Shown piece by piece: positions 24,709 to 33,134 of a stretch of DNA of 34,657 nucleotides. Source of the DNA: Ignavibacteria bacterium. GTDB taxonomy: Bacteria; Bacteroidota; Ignavibacteria; Tepidaquicellales; OLB5. Position numbers and translations under genes: made by a program. The notes below the pieces were generated by a model, which was not told the DNA's origin, searched no databases, and worked only from the letters and a program-made list of their open reading frames with translations. The stretch is from NCBI GenBank assembly GCA_030835085.1, contig JAUQWQ010000203.1:1-34657 (forward strand), in the 5' to 3' direction. The number at the start of each line of letters is the position of its first letter. The stretch's first letter is position 1.

Positions 24709-26106
24709 TTACAATCCCGGTTTAGTCAGCTTCATCAGATCCAGCACCTTATTCAGCTCCTTTTCGGGCATAATGTTCTTTGACCTTATCACGTCCATAA
24801 TAGAACGGTGAGTTTTCACGGATTCCTTAGCAATTTCAGCAGCCCTTGCATAGCCTATTATCGGATTCAGAGCAGTAACAATACTAATCGATTTTTCAGC
24901 ATAGTCACGGCATTTCTTTTCATCGGCTATCAAGCCTGCTACGCATTTATCATCAAATGCCTTCAGGGCATTTTTAAGTATCTCTATCATCCATACAATA
25001 TTGAAGATCATTACGGGCATCATTACGTTCAATTCCAATTGACCCGCCTGTGAACACATCATAACAGTATGATTATTTCCCATCACCTGGTATAATACCT
25101 GGTTCATCATCTCTGCCATTGAAGGATTTACCTTACCGGGCATTATTGATGAGCCTGGCTGAACTGCCGGCATAATAATTTCGGCGAAGCCTGTTGTGGG
25201 ACCCGATGCAAGCAAACGAAGGTCGTTTGTAATTTTGGTCATATCAATTGCAAAATTATTTATCGCGCTCGATAGCTCCATGAACGGCATCATGCTCTGC
25301 ATCGATTCAAAATAATTCTTTGTGGGTCTCAGCTTTAACCCTGATACCTTCGATAGATTCTTAGCCATCAGGTTGCGGTATTTTGCATGTGTATTTAAAC
25401 CCGTGCCAACAGCCGTGCCGCCTATTCCTAGATCTGCAAGATGTTTCTGTGAAGCAAGTATCAGGTCATAATGCCGTGCGACTATTTCAGCGTACCCTTC
25501 AAATTCCTGTCCAAGCGTAATAGGCGCTGCATCCTGAAGGTGAGTTCTGCCTGATTTTATTACCTTTGAAAACTGTTTAGCTTTCTTCTCAAGTGTCTTC
25601 TGGAAATGTTTTATTACCGGCATGAGTCTTTGCGCCATGATAAGCGAAGCAAGTCTCATCGCTGTGGGGAAAGTATCGTTGGTTGACTGCGCCATATTAA
25701 CATGGTCGTTAGGATTGATTATTTTATAATCGCCGCGCTTGCCGCCTAAAATTTCAATACCGCGGTTTGCAAGCACTTCATTGCTGTTCATGTTATGTGA
25801 AGTACCGGCACCTGCCTGGTAAACATCAACCACAAAATGCTCCCTGTGTTTGCCGCTTAATACTTCATCGGCAGCCTTTACAATTGCCCCGGCTATTTTT
25901 TTGTTAAGTAAGCCAAGCTCAGCATTTGTTATTGCGGCTGCTTTTTTGATATATACATAAGCATCAACCATAACCGGATGCGCTTTCCATCCGCTCACGG
26001 GAAAATTTAAAACCGCTCTTTGAGTCTGTACGCCGTAGTATGCATTGTAGGGAATTTCAATTTCTCCAAGTGAATCTTTTTCGATCCTGGATTTTGTGGT
26101 TTTCAT
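24709..26106 (-). CDS. aspA: Aspartate ammonia-lyase (class II fumarase/aspartase family)
   Basis: About 465 aa; interconverts L-aspartate with fumarate and ammonia. RIEKDSLGEIEIPYNAYYGV and QTQRAVLNFPVSG open the protein as in Bacillus-type aspartases; the substrate region reads NMAQSTNDTFPTAM, GRTHLQDA follows, and the signature loop GSSIMPGKVNPSMAEMMNQ carries the catalytic serine. Fumarase C usually has a different sequence after KVNP, so aspartase is preferred, though not certain. The ATG at 26106 is used here; an adjacent upstream TTG is one codon earlier and better spaced from AAAGG. It may lead the long minus operon. Confidence 0.88.
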   Translation of the reverse strand: MKTTKSRIEKDSLGEIEIPYNAYYGVQTQRAVLNFPVSGWKAHPVMVDAYVYIKKAAAITNAELGLLNKKIAGAIVKAADEVLSGKHREHFVVDVYQAGAGTSHNMNSNEVLANRGIEILGGKRGDYKIINPNDHVNMAQSTNDTFPTAMRLASLIMAQRLMPVIKHFQKTLEKKAKQFSKVIKSGRTHLQDAAPITLGQEFEGYAEIVARHYDLILASQKHLADLGIGGTAVGTGLNTHAKYRNLMAKNLSKVSGLKLRPTKNYFESMQSMMPFMELSSAINNFAIDMTKITNDLRLLASGPTTGFAEIIMPAVQPGSSIMPGKVNPSMAEMMNQVLYQVMGNNHTVMMCSQAGQLELNVMMPVMIFNIVWMIEILKNALKAFDDKCVAGLIADEKKCRDYAEKSISIVTALNPIIGYARAAEIAKESVKTHRSIMDVIRSKNIMPEKELNKVLDLMKLTKPGL

Positions 26107-26255
26107 CAAAAACTTCAGCCTTTCAGTAATAATTTGTGATTCAGTGTTAATTCCGCGCTAATTTCGCAAAAATCTACTCGATTAAAGTGATGAATTCCTG
26201 CAAAATATTAGCTAATTTAACAATTAATTATCATTAGTTATATAGAAAAATATCT

Positions 26256-27095
26256 ATGGAAAAACTTTTTTACACTCTCGCAGTTTTATTGCTGATAATT
26301 GCCGTTGAAAGCAGAGCGCAGGAAAACCAGGATTCAACTTTAACACCCGAAGAAAATACAACAATTACTGAGGATTCAACACAATCAACCGAAACGGACC
26401 CGGTCAAGATTGAAGTATCACGCATAGTTAAGGAAGTAAATTCAAGATCATCCGAAATTAATAACATCATTTCAAGCGGTGAGATAAAAATTAAAACACC
26501 AAAAATTGATGAAACAGGCGATATTGAAATTCACGTGAAGAAAAAAGATGACCTGTGGTTTAAGATAGAAGGTCCCCTGGGAATCGATGCGGCAGTTGCT
26601 CACTTCAACCGTGACCGCTTTACTTTTTTTGATGATTTAAACGATGTGGTAACAACCGGCTCAACAACAATACTCAACATAGGCACACTTACAAAAATAC
26701 GCTGCACGTTTGATGACATGCTGAACTCCTTTTCAGGTACGGTAAGGATCTCCAAAGGGAAAAAAGATGAGCTGGCAATGACTGAAGAAGGAAATCAATA
26801 CGTACTTTCGCTAAAACGCGGCACTATTACAAGGAAGTACTGGGTAGATAAGGATAATTACTTTGTATATAAATATGCCTATTACAGCAAAACTGGTCAG
26901 ACACTTATTTCATTTGAGTTCTCAAATTTTTCATACTCAGGAACCAGCACTTACGCGCGGAAAGTTGAAATACGCAGACCCAAACAGAATGAGTATTTCA
27001 GGCTGACAATGGAAAATGTAAGCCTTAACCAAAGTTACCTGGATTTCAAAGTTGACTATCCCTACGGTGATGTAAAGGTAAGAACATGGAAGTAA
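26256..27095 (+). CDS. Exported LolA-like protein, DUF4292 type
   Basis: 279 aa. Signal peptide MEKLFYTLAVLLLIIAVESRA, then a Thr/Glu/Asp-rich linker to about residue 50. The folded part shows a series of beta strands (ISSGEIKIKTPKID, IHVKKKDDLWFKIEGPLGID, KYWVDKDNYFVYKYAY, FRLTMENVSLNQ) like the half-barrel of LolA/LolB and DUF4292 proteins. LolA-type folds carry lipoproteins or other lipids across the periplasm; the precise job is unknown. It lacks a lipobox cysteine. It lies 22 nt upstream of the P-domain protein, so both may share a transcript. Confidence 0.78.
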   Translation: MEKLFYTLAVLLLIIAVESRAQENQDSTLTPEENTTITEDSTQSTETDPVKIEVSRIVKEVNSRSSEINNIISSGEIKIKTPKIDETGDIEIHVKKKDDLWFKIEGPLGIDAAVAHFNRDRFTFFDDLNDVVTTGSTTILNIGTLTKIRCTFDDMLNSFSGTVRISKGKKDELAMTEEGNQYVLSLKRGTITRKYWVDKDNYFVYKYAYYSKTGQTLISFEFSNFSYSGTSTYARKVEIRRPKQNEYFRLTMENVSLNQSYLDFKVDYPYGDVKVRTWK

Positions 27096-27117
27096 AACTC
27101 AAAATAAAGAAACAGAT

Positions 27118-27909
27118 ATGAAAGTACTATTTTCATTTTTAGTTTTTATCATTTATACTGCCGGTTGTATTTCCCAGATAAACACCATTACAGTTTGCAG
27201 GAACAATCTAAACAAAGTTATTCCAAGCAACTCCCCGGTATATGATACTATAAATGTAACAATACCTAACTCAATATCTGTATTGGATGTTAATGTTAAG
27301 ATAGATACAGTTCTTTGTACCTGGGATGCTGTCCTTCAATTCCGGTTATCACATTTATCTGTTGTGGATACACTGATACTCTACCGCGGGGGAAGCGGTG
27401 ATAATTTTATAGGAACAAAGCTGAATGATTCAGCATTAATTCCTGTTTCTTCAGGTATCGCGCCGTTTACGGGAACCTACAGACCCGACGGACCGCTGAG
27501 TAAATTCATTACCCAAAGTCCAAATGGCAGCTGGGTCTTAAGAATATCTGCAGATTCAGGCGGTGATACGGGCTTATTAAAAGCATGGTGCCTTGAAATA
27601 CAATATGATTACGTTACGGGAGTTAATAATAACGGTACAGTACCTGATAAGTTTTTATTATACCAGAATTATCCTAATCCGTTTAACCCTGTAACTTCCA
27701 TTAGTTTTGATATTCCGGGGGGTTCCTTTGTTAAACTCACAGTTTCTGATCTACTTGGCAGAGAAGTGGGCGTGCCTGCAGAAGGATATTACAATCCCGG
27801 TAATTACAAAGTAGATTTTAATGCATCTGAGCTTCCTTCGGGATTATACTTCTATAAATTAACAACAGGTACCTTTACCGATGTTAAAAAAATGGTTTTG
27901 ATAAAATAG
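27118..27909 (+). CDS. Secreted P-domain protein with T9SS sorting domain
   Basis: 263 aa. Signal peptide MKVLFSFLVFIIYTAGCISQ. Residues about 28-170 form a proprotein-convertase P domain (VYDTINVTIPNSISVLDVNV, LILYRGGSGDNFIGTKLND, SPNGSWVLRISADSGGDTG, LKAWCLEIQYD). The rest is the type A sorting domain (FLLYQNYPNPFNPVTSISF to MVLIK). P domains usually accompany a protease or act as binding modules; none is fused here. Probably exported through the type IX system. Confidence 0.87.
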   Translation: MKVLFSFLVFIIYTAGCISQINTITVCRNNLNKVIPSNSPVYDTINVTIPNSISVLDVNVKIDTVLCTWDAVLQFRLSHLSVVDTLILYRGGSGDNFIGTKLNDSALIPVSSGIAPFTGTYRPDGPLSKFITQSPNGSWVLRISADSGGDTGLLKAWCLEIQYDYVTGVNNNGTVPDKFLLYQNYPNPFNPVTSISFDIPGGSFVKLTVSDLLGREVGVPAEGYYNPGNYKVDFNASELPSGLYFYKLTTGTFTDVKKMVLIK

Positions 27910-27937
27910 TGTTAAGGAATAGTTAATTTCTCTATAT

Positions 27938-27966
27938 AAGGGAGCCGGCTGCTCCCTTTATTATTT
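27938..27966 (+). terminator. Terminator after the P-domain gene
   Basis: AAGGGAGC and GCTCCCTT form an 8-bp stem with loop CGGCT, followed by T-rich sequence (ATTATTTTT). Confidence 0.65.
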
Positions 27967-28032
27967 TTAAAATTACCGGTTGTGGATTGTGCTCTTCATT
28001 TATTTTTTTAAGACAAATTAGTATTTTTACAG

Positions 28033-28302
28033 ATGGCAAAAATTAAAACTGAGTGTGCATGCGGAGCAGTGCATGAATTTGAAGGCGCAAATGCTAAGTA
28101 TTTTGAGGGAAATATCCCGGATTATGTAGATTGCAGCGAGTGTCCTGTTTGCAGTCCGGAACTTCTGGATAAACCCGAAAATCGCGAAGATGAAGCCTAT
28201 AAGGAAGAAGTGGATATAGCCGAGCTTGAAAAAGCGCTGGAAGAAGACCCTATTGCGGATATTGATGAATTGGATGATGATTTTGAAGAGGAAGAATTTT
28301 AA
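28033..28302 (+). CDS. Small acidic cysteine-motif protein of unknown function
   Basis: 89 aa, no signal peptide. The first 40 residues contain CAC (C8, C10) and CSECPVC (C34, C37, C40), a pattern that could hold one zinc in a ribbon-like fold. The rest is a strongly acidic helix (EEVDIAELEKALEEDPIADI, ending DDDFEEEEF). Family not recognised. It stands between two terminators, so it is probably expressed alone. The start is the only ATG in frame near the beginning. Confidence 0.7.
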   Translation: MAKIKTECACGAVHEFEGANAKYFEGNIPDYVDCSECPVCSPELLDKPENREDEAYKEEVDIAELEKALEEDPIADIDELDDDFEEEEF

Positions 28303-28308
28303 GTAAAA

Positions 28309-28332
28309 AAAAGGAGGCTAAAGCCTCCTTTT
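28309..28332. terminator. Bidirectional terminator between the small acidic gene and amt
   Basis: AAAAGGAGGC and GCCTCCTTTT form a 10-bp stem with loop TAAA. On the minus strand it is followed by a run of eight T, so it is strongest for amt. Confidence 0.85.
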
Positions 28333-28351
28333 GAATTATAAAACCGAAAAC

Positions 28352-29590
28352 TTATTTTCCATCCATTGCATATGCATCTTCACCATGAAGCACTGCATCA
28401 AGCCCTTCGGCTTCTTCTTTTTCAGAGGCTCTGACCGGTGTAAACAGGTTAATAAGCCACAGCATTCCGTATGTAAAAACGAATGCATAAACACTGCTTA
28501 TCAGTATTGCAAGAAGCTGGACTTTAAAGAATTCCGTACCGCCGTGAAGCAAACCATTGGAGCCTGCTGCGTTTATGGTAACCGTGCCGAAAATACCAAG
28601 CATTACAATACCAATTAAACCGCCAACACCGTGAACGCCCCAAACATCAAGCGCGTCATCCCATTTCAGTTTGTTCTTTAATGCTACAGCAAAGTAACAT
28701 ACTATACCTGCTGCAATACCTATGAACACTGAAGCTTTAAGAGATACATAACCTGCTGCGGGAGTTATTGTTGCAAGTCCTGCAACAGCGCCTGTTAACA
28801 GACCCACAAATTTCGGTTTCTTTTCAAGCCACCATGAAATTAACAGCCATGTAACAGCTGCAAACGAAGCTGCAACATCTGTATTTAAGAATGCGGCAGC
28901 GGTTATGCTGTCAACTGCGAATTCGCTGCCGGCATTAAAGCCGTACCAGCCGAACCATAACAGACCCGTGCCAAGGGCAATTAAAGGAATGCTGTGCATT
29001 CCGGAATCTACAACTTTCCGCCTGCCTATATACAGCACACTGGCAAGCGCAGCAAAGCCAGCAATATTATGAACCACTATACCGCCTGCAAAATCCTTTA
29101 CACCCCAGGAAGCCAGAATTCCGCCGCCCCATATCATATGAACGAACGGGAAATAAACCAAAAGCAGCCACAGGGTTAAAAATATTATATATGCGCCGAA
29201 CTTAACGCGGTTGGCAAATGCACCGGTTATAAGCGCGGGAGTAATAATGGCGAACATCATTTGGTAAGCGATAAACACATATAACGGAATTGACGGATTT
29301 AACGGTGTAGGTGTCGTTGGGCTCACACCCGACAGAAATGCCATGTTCAGATTTCCTATGATTCCTCCAATATCAGTTCCTGATGCCATATCTCCGCTGA
29401 AACACATTGAGTATCCGACGATAAACCATAAAACTGTAGTTATACCCATCGAAACATAACTTTGCATCATAATTGCCAAAACATTTTTCCTGCCAACCAG
29501 ACCGCCGTAAAAAAACGCCAGACCCGGGGTCATAAGCATAACAAGGCTGGTAGCCAAAAGCATAAATCCTGTATTGCCTGTATCAAACAT
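28352..29590 (-). CDS. amt: Ammonium transporter
   Basis: 412 aa inner-membrane Amt/Rh channel with about eleven helices, lacking a separate signal peptide. The two pore histidines are at H174 (GGIVVHNIAGFA) and H320 (DVWGVHGVGG), and D166 (KDFAGG) corresponds to the conserved aspartate of the pore mouth. TPGLAFFYGGLVGRKN near the start is also typical. The ATG has a strong ribosome-binding site. Unlike most amt genes there is no glnK/PII gene next to it; it is divergent from a BBP2 porin. Confidence 0.96.
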   Translation of the reverse strand: MFDTGNTGFMLLATSLVMLMTPGLAFFYGGLVGRKNVLAIMMQSYVSMGITTVLWFIVGYSMCFSGDMASGTDIGGIIGNLNMAFLSGVSPTTPTPLNPSIPLYVFIAYQMMFAIITPALITGAFANRVKFGAYIIFLTLWLLLVYFPFVHMIWGGGILASWGVKDFAGGIVVHNIAGFAALASVLYIGRRKVVDSGMHSIPLIALGTGLLWFGWYGFNAGSEFAVDSITAAAFLNTDVAASFAAVTWLLISWWLEKKPKFVGLLTGAVAGLATITPAAGYVSLKASVFIGIAAGIVCYFAVALKNKLKWDDALDVWGVHGVGGLIGIVMLGIFGTVTINAAGSNGLLHGGTEFFKVQLLAILISSVYAFVFTYGMLWLINLFTPVRASEKEEAEGLDAVLHGEDAYAMDGK

Positions 29591-29600
29591 TATGGATCTT

Positions 29601-29608
29601 ACCTCCTT
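29601..29608 (-). promoter_or_regulatory. Strong ribosome-binding site of amt
   Basis: On the minus strand AAGGAGGT ends ten bases before the amt ATG at 29590. It is the best Shine-Dalgarno match in the window; many neighbours have none. Confidence 0.85.
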
Positions 29609-29679
29609 AAATTATTAAGTTTTTGAGCAAAACAAAAAAATGAATATCTCAAAATTAACTCTTAGCTGGTTTTCTAAAT

Positions 29680-29732
29680 ATGAGAGCCATCATATAATTA
29701 CATGAGATATATCATTTTATGAGATAACTTAT
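29680..29732. promoter_or_regulatory. ATGAGA/ATCATATAATT motif cluster in the amt-porin region
   Basis: ATGAGAGCCATCATATAATT (29680-29699), ATGAGATATATCAT (29702-29715) and ATGAGATAACTT (29719-29730) follow one another between the divergent amt and porin genes. ATGAGATAACT and ATCATATAATT recur near 32.99-33.01 kb. This looks like a repeated binding site; the regulator is not known. Confidence 0.4.
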
Positions 29733-29738
29733 AGCCCT

Positions 29739-29746
29739 TATTTTTG
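29739..29746 (+). promoter_or_regulatory. -7 promoter element for the porin
   Basis: TATTTTTG fits TAnnTTTG and would start transcription about 20 nt before the ATG at 29776. No TTTG at -33; the motif cluster just upstream suggests activation by a regulator. Confidence 0.45.
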
Positions 29747-29775
29747 TACATATTCAGCAATTAAATTATAAAAAA

Positions 29776-30888
29776 ATGAGATATAAGGTTAGCTACATTA
29801 TTGTTCTGATCATTTTGTTAATTGGTTTTATAAGCGCTTCTGCGCAGGAAACAGAAAAAAAGGGGCTTTTCGCAGGATTCCCTGAAGAGCTTACTTTAAG
29901 CGGATATGTTGACGCATATATAGCTTATGATAACGACAAAGGAAGTTCTTTAAGGCAGTTCAGCGTAATTGCACCTTACCGTGATGAATTCAGGATCAAC
30001 ATGGCAGTACTTTCACTCAGGTATTCATCAAAACAGATAAGGAGCAATATTGCCCTTCAGTTTGGTGATGTGCCGAAATTGAACTGGCCGCAGGCACCCA
30101 ATGAATACCTGCAGTATATCCAGGAAGCAAATATAGGAGTATCCCCGTATAAAAATTCATGGATCGATGCAGGATACTTTCTTACGCATATCGGCGGAGA
30201 AGGTATCATACCGAAATATAATTTCTTCACCTCAGTATCATTATGCACATATTATGAGCCAATTTACCAGAGCGGTATAAAATATTCTTATACAGGGAAA
30301 AAGTTCTATACTTCACTGATGCTGTTGAACGGGTATAATGTGCTGGCAGATAACAATAAAAACAAATCATTCGGGCTTCAGATAGGCTACAAACCAAACG
30401 ATAAAGCTGATATAACATTCAACAATATTACCGGTAACGAAATGCCGACAGGCACTGCGGGTAAAACAAGGATATACAACAATCTTGTTATAAAATTATT
30501 CCCTTCAAAAAAACTTGATGTTATATTATGCGGTGATTTCTGCATGCAGGAAAAATCAAAAATTGATGATGCTGAGGCATCCGGTTCAATGTTCTCTGCA
30601 TTCGCATCCATGAAATACCGCGCATCCAAAAATGTTTCGCTGATGTTAAGAGGTGAGATATTCCAGGATAAGGACGCAGTCATGAGCCCGGCATATGTGC
30701 TTTCTGACAGCACCTCAAGCGGCCTGAAAGCTTTTGGCGTAACAGGCGGAGCTGAATTTAACCCGACACCAAATTCATACTTCAGGCTTGAAGGCAGGTA
30801 CCTGGCAACAGATGCTGACCAGAAGATATTTTACGAAGAGAAAAATAACCGTTTTGAAGTAATACTTTCAGGCGGAATAGAATTTTAG
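29776..30888 (+). CDS. Outer-membrane beta-barrel protein, BBP2/porin-like
   Basis: 370 aa. Signal peptide MRYKVSYIIVLIILLIGFIS with SAQ cleavage. After it, ELTLSGYVDAYIAYDN is the usual first strand of BBP2 barrels, and alternating strands (YSSKQIRSNIALQFGDVP, SWIDAGYFLTHIGGEGI, DKADITFNNITGNEMP) fill the protein until the terminal aromatic FEVILSGGIEF. Such barrels are general or nutrient-specific diffusion pores. Being divergent from amt, it may help ammonium or amino compounds cross the outer membrane, but that is inferred only from position. Confidence 0.82.
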   Translation: MRYKVSYIIVLIILLIGFISASAQETEKKGLFAGFPEELTLSGYVDAYIAYDNDKGSSLRQFSVIAPYRDEFRINMAVLSLRYSSKQIRSNIALQFGDVPKLNWPQAPNEYLQYIQEANIGVSPYKNSWIDAGYFLTHIGGEGIIPKYNFFTSVSLCTYYEPIYQSGIKYSYTGKKFYTSLMLLNGYNVLADNNKNKSFGLQIGYKPNDKADITFNNITGNEMPTGTAGKTRIYNNLVIKLFPSKKLDVILCGDFCMQEKSKIDDAEASGSMFSAFASMKYRASKNVSLMLRGEIFQDKDAVMSPAYVLSDSTSSGLKAFGVTGGAEFNPTPNSYFRLEGRYLATDADQKIFYEEKNNRFEVILSGGIEF

Positions 30889-30934
30889 TAATTCATTAAT
30901 TAATTATGCGGGAACTTTGTTTTGATATGACCTT

Positions 30935-31348
30935 TTATTTCAAATTCAAAACAAAGTTCTCTGCATCATGCCTGTAAATAGCGGCGTTGATCATTGTTTT
31001 TATTCCGCAATCATCAACCGGTTTCACCAGGTAACCGTAAGCATTTGCTGACTTCGATTTTTCAATTGTGTTCATGTCATAATTTCCGGTAACATAAATT
31101 ACCGGGATACCGAATTTTTTTCCTATTACCGAAGCTGTTTCAATACCATCCATATCACCGGATAAAGAAATATCCATAAATACCAGGTCAGGCTTAAGCG
31201 CTTCGGCAGCCAGTATCGCTTTTTCGCCTTTTGATTCAATTCCTATAGCTTCATGCCCGGCTTTATTTATTGTTGTCGCCAGGTCCAGTGCAATAATTCT
31301 CTGGTCCTCAACAACAAGTATCCTTGCTTTTTTGAATACATAATTCAT
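30935..31348 (-). CDS. Single-domain response regulator
   Basis: 137 aa receiver domain with no output domain. Acidic pair E14/D15 (LVVEDQ), phosphorylation site D59 (LVFMDIS), T87 (IYVTGNY) and K109 (YLVKP) are all in place. It would act by protein-protein contact or phosphate relay. It starts 11 nt after the stop of the sensor kinase gene, so the two form one unit. Confidence 0.93.
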   Translation of the reverse strand: MNYVFKKARILVVEDQRIIALDLATTINKAGHEAIGIESKGEKAILAAEALKPDLVFMDISLSGDMDGIETASVIGKKFGIPVIYVTGNYDMNTIEKSKSANAYGYLVKPVDDCGIKTMINAAIYRHDAENFVLNLK

Positions 31349-31359
31349 AATCTTAAAAT

Positions 31360-32832
31360 TTAAGTTCTGTAATGCGTTTTATGTTCAATATCCCTGAAAG
31401 TCAGTTTAAATTCCGCCCCTGCACCATAGCTCGTTTCCACTTCTCCTTCTAACTGTTCTACAAGGGTATTGATAAGCAGAATACCCAGCTTTGAAGGATT
31501 TTCTGTGATAACATCATCTGATGCGCCGATCCCGTCATCATTATATATGAACTCATATGACCTGTTATCAAGTCTTAAAATTTTTAGCTGAATACTGCCC
31601 TGCCTGTTACCCGGGAAGGCGTGTTTCAGAGAATTGGTAACCAGCTCATTTATCATAAGTCCGCACGGCAAAGCCGTATCAATTGAAAAATAAATATCTT
31701 TGATCTCGACGGTTACTTTCACTTTATCATCTGTTATGCCGAAAGAAATCTTCAGCTGGTCACAAAGATCTTCCACGTATTCATAAAAATTGATCTTACT
31801 GAAATCCTTTGTTTTATACAGCTGCATATGTATCAAAGCCATCGAGCGGATCCTTTGTTCACTTGCCCTAAGGTATCCAACTGCGGGGTCGCCGGGTATC
31901 TTATTTGATTGTATCCTAAGCAGGCTGGAAACTGTCTGCAGGTTATTTTTAACCCTGTGGTGAATTTCCTGCAGCATTGTCACTTTCTCTATAAGAGATT
32001 TTTCCAGCTCTTCAGTCCTTTCTTTAACCCTTTGCTCAAGTGTCCGGTTAAGCTCCCTTATTTCGTTCTCTATTTTTGTCCTTTGCGTAGTATCCCTTAT
32101 AGCAGCTACAATCTGTATCTCATCTTCAGGATCCGTTTTAATTGGTGAGAGCGATATTTCAACATCAAACTCGGTTCCGTCTTTGCGTTTTGCCTTTAAT
32201 TCCCTGCCTTCACCCATCATTCTTATCTTGGGATTTTTTTTATATTCATCCCGGTGTTGTATGTGGCGCACTGAAAATTTCTCAGGCATCAGCATTTCTA
32301 TGTTCCGGCCGTAAAGTTCATGTTCGGAATAACCAAATAGTTTTATTGTCTGTTTATTTACAAGATTGATCATACCGTTTCCATCCACAATTATCATTGC
32401 ATCAGGAGCTGATTCAATAAGATATCTGAATTTTCGTTCTGATTTACTGATTCTTTCGGAATTCTCTTCCAGCATCGTTAGATCACGGGTGATCTTCGCG
32501 AACCCAATAAGAATACCACTCTTGTTATGAATAGCAGTAATAACACCATTACCGTAAAATTTCGATCCGTCTTTTCGAAGATGCCACCCTGAATATTCTG
32601 CCCTGCCTGTTGAAGCAGCTGTTACCAGAAGTTTCTCCGGAAAGCATGCCGATCTGCTTTCTTCCGGAAAAAAAATGCGGTAATGCTTATGCAGTACTTC
32701 ATCTTCATTGTATCCTTTAATTCTTTCTGCTCCCAGGTTCCATGAAATTATATTCCCGTCGGTATCCAGCATAAAAATGGCATAGTCAGTTATCTCATTT
32801 AAAAAATGTTCATAATCTATTTCAGGTTTCAT
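31360..32832 (-). CDS. Two-PAS sensor histidine kinase, HisKA_2 type
   Basis: 490 aa, no membrane helix, so cytoplasmic. PAS1 at about 8-120 (DYAIFMLDTDGNIISWNLGA, RKDGSKFYGNG), PAS2 at about 135-250 (LIESAPDAMIIVDGNG, MGEGRELKAKRKDGTEFDVE), a coiled coil (255-285), then the HisKA_2 phospho-acceptor EIHHRVKNNLQT (H291/H292) and the ATPase with N box NELVTNSLKHAF (393-404) and G1 box DDGIGAS (430-436). PAS domains sense redox, ligands or light; no cofactor residue could be identified. It probably phosphorylates the following receiver. No DNA-binding output is encoded nearby. Confidence 0.93.
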   Translation of the reverse strand: MKPEIDYEHFLNEITDYAIFMLDTDGNIISWNLGAERIKGYNEDEVLHKHYRIFFPEESRSACFPEKLLVTAASTGRAEYSGWHLRKDGSKFYGNGVITAIHNKSGILIGFAKITRDLTMLEENSERISKSERKFRYLIESAPDAMIIVDGNGMINLVNKQTIKLFGYSEHELYGRNIEMLMPEKFSVRHIQHRDEYKKNPKIRMMGEGRELKAKRKDGTEFDVEISLSPIKTDPEDEIQIVAAIRDTTQRTKIENEIRELNRTLEQRVKERTEELEKSLIEKVTMLQEIHHRVKNNLQTVSSLLRIQSNKIPGDPAVGYLRASEQRIRSMALIHMQLYKTKDFSKINFYEYVEDLCDQLKISFGITDDKVKVTVEIKDIYFSIDTALPCGLMINELVTNSLKHAFPGNRQGSIQLKILRLDNRSYEFIYNDDGIGASDDVITENPSKLGILLINTLVEQLEGEVETSYGAGAEFKLTFRDIEHKTHYRT

Positions 32833-32986
32833 ATACCTAAATTAATTAAACTTTGGAAAATGTTCTTTTTGAAGCGAAAAATCTTTTTTTAAAAAAATTG
32901 TTGACGGGAAGTTACCAGGAATTGAAACTACAATTAGGATTAAACTATATACCTATAAAATTAAATAATTATAATATAAAATTCAA

Positions 32987-33009
32987 ATGAGATAACTATC
33001 ATATAATTT
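32987..33009. promoter_or_regulatory. Motif shared with the amt-porin control region
   Basis: ATGAGATAACT (32987-32997) is followed at once by ATCATATAATT (32998-33008). Both 11-mers also occur at 29719-29729 and 29689-29699. It lies about 155 bp upstream of the sensor kinase start. Confidence 0.4.
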
Positions 33010-33086
33010 CTGATATTAAATGATATTTATCGCGGGACTTAATGTAAACTTATGTATTTATGTAATTAATCTGGTATGGTCAATAA

Positions 33087-33111
33087 AAAAACCCGCAAAT
33101 AGCGGGTTTTT
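33087..33111 (-). terminator. Terminator of the rrf2 operon
   Basis: AAAAACCCGC and GCGGGTTTTT form a 10-bp stem with loop AAATA. The minus strand continues with T, giving a clean terminator 23 bp after the rrf2 stop. Confidence 0.85.
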
Positions 33112-33134
33112 GAAATTCTGTGTTGTAATTTAGC

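Larger units (their letters stand above)
32833..33134. other. 302-bp intergenic region between the sensor kinase and rrf2
   Basis: Very A+T-rich. It holds the ATGAGATAACT/ATCATATAATT words shared with the amt region and, at its right end, the terminator of the rrf2 operon. The kinase promoter was not recognised. No protein gene was seen. Confidence 0.6.

Noticed and set aside
24448-24783. Plus-strand frame containing IPANAGIHS
   Set aside because: This phrase is the usual translation of a dispersed palindrome, and the frame is antisense to alr and aspA.
28022-28029. TATTTTTA as promoter of the small cysteine protein
   Set aside because: It ends 3 bases before the start codon, too close for a -7 element, and has no TTG at the right distance.
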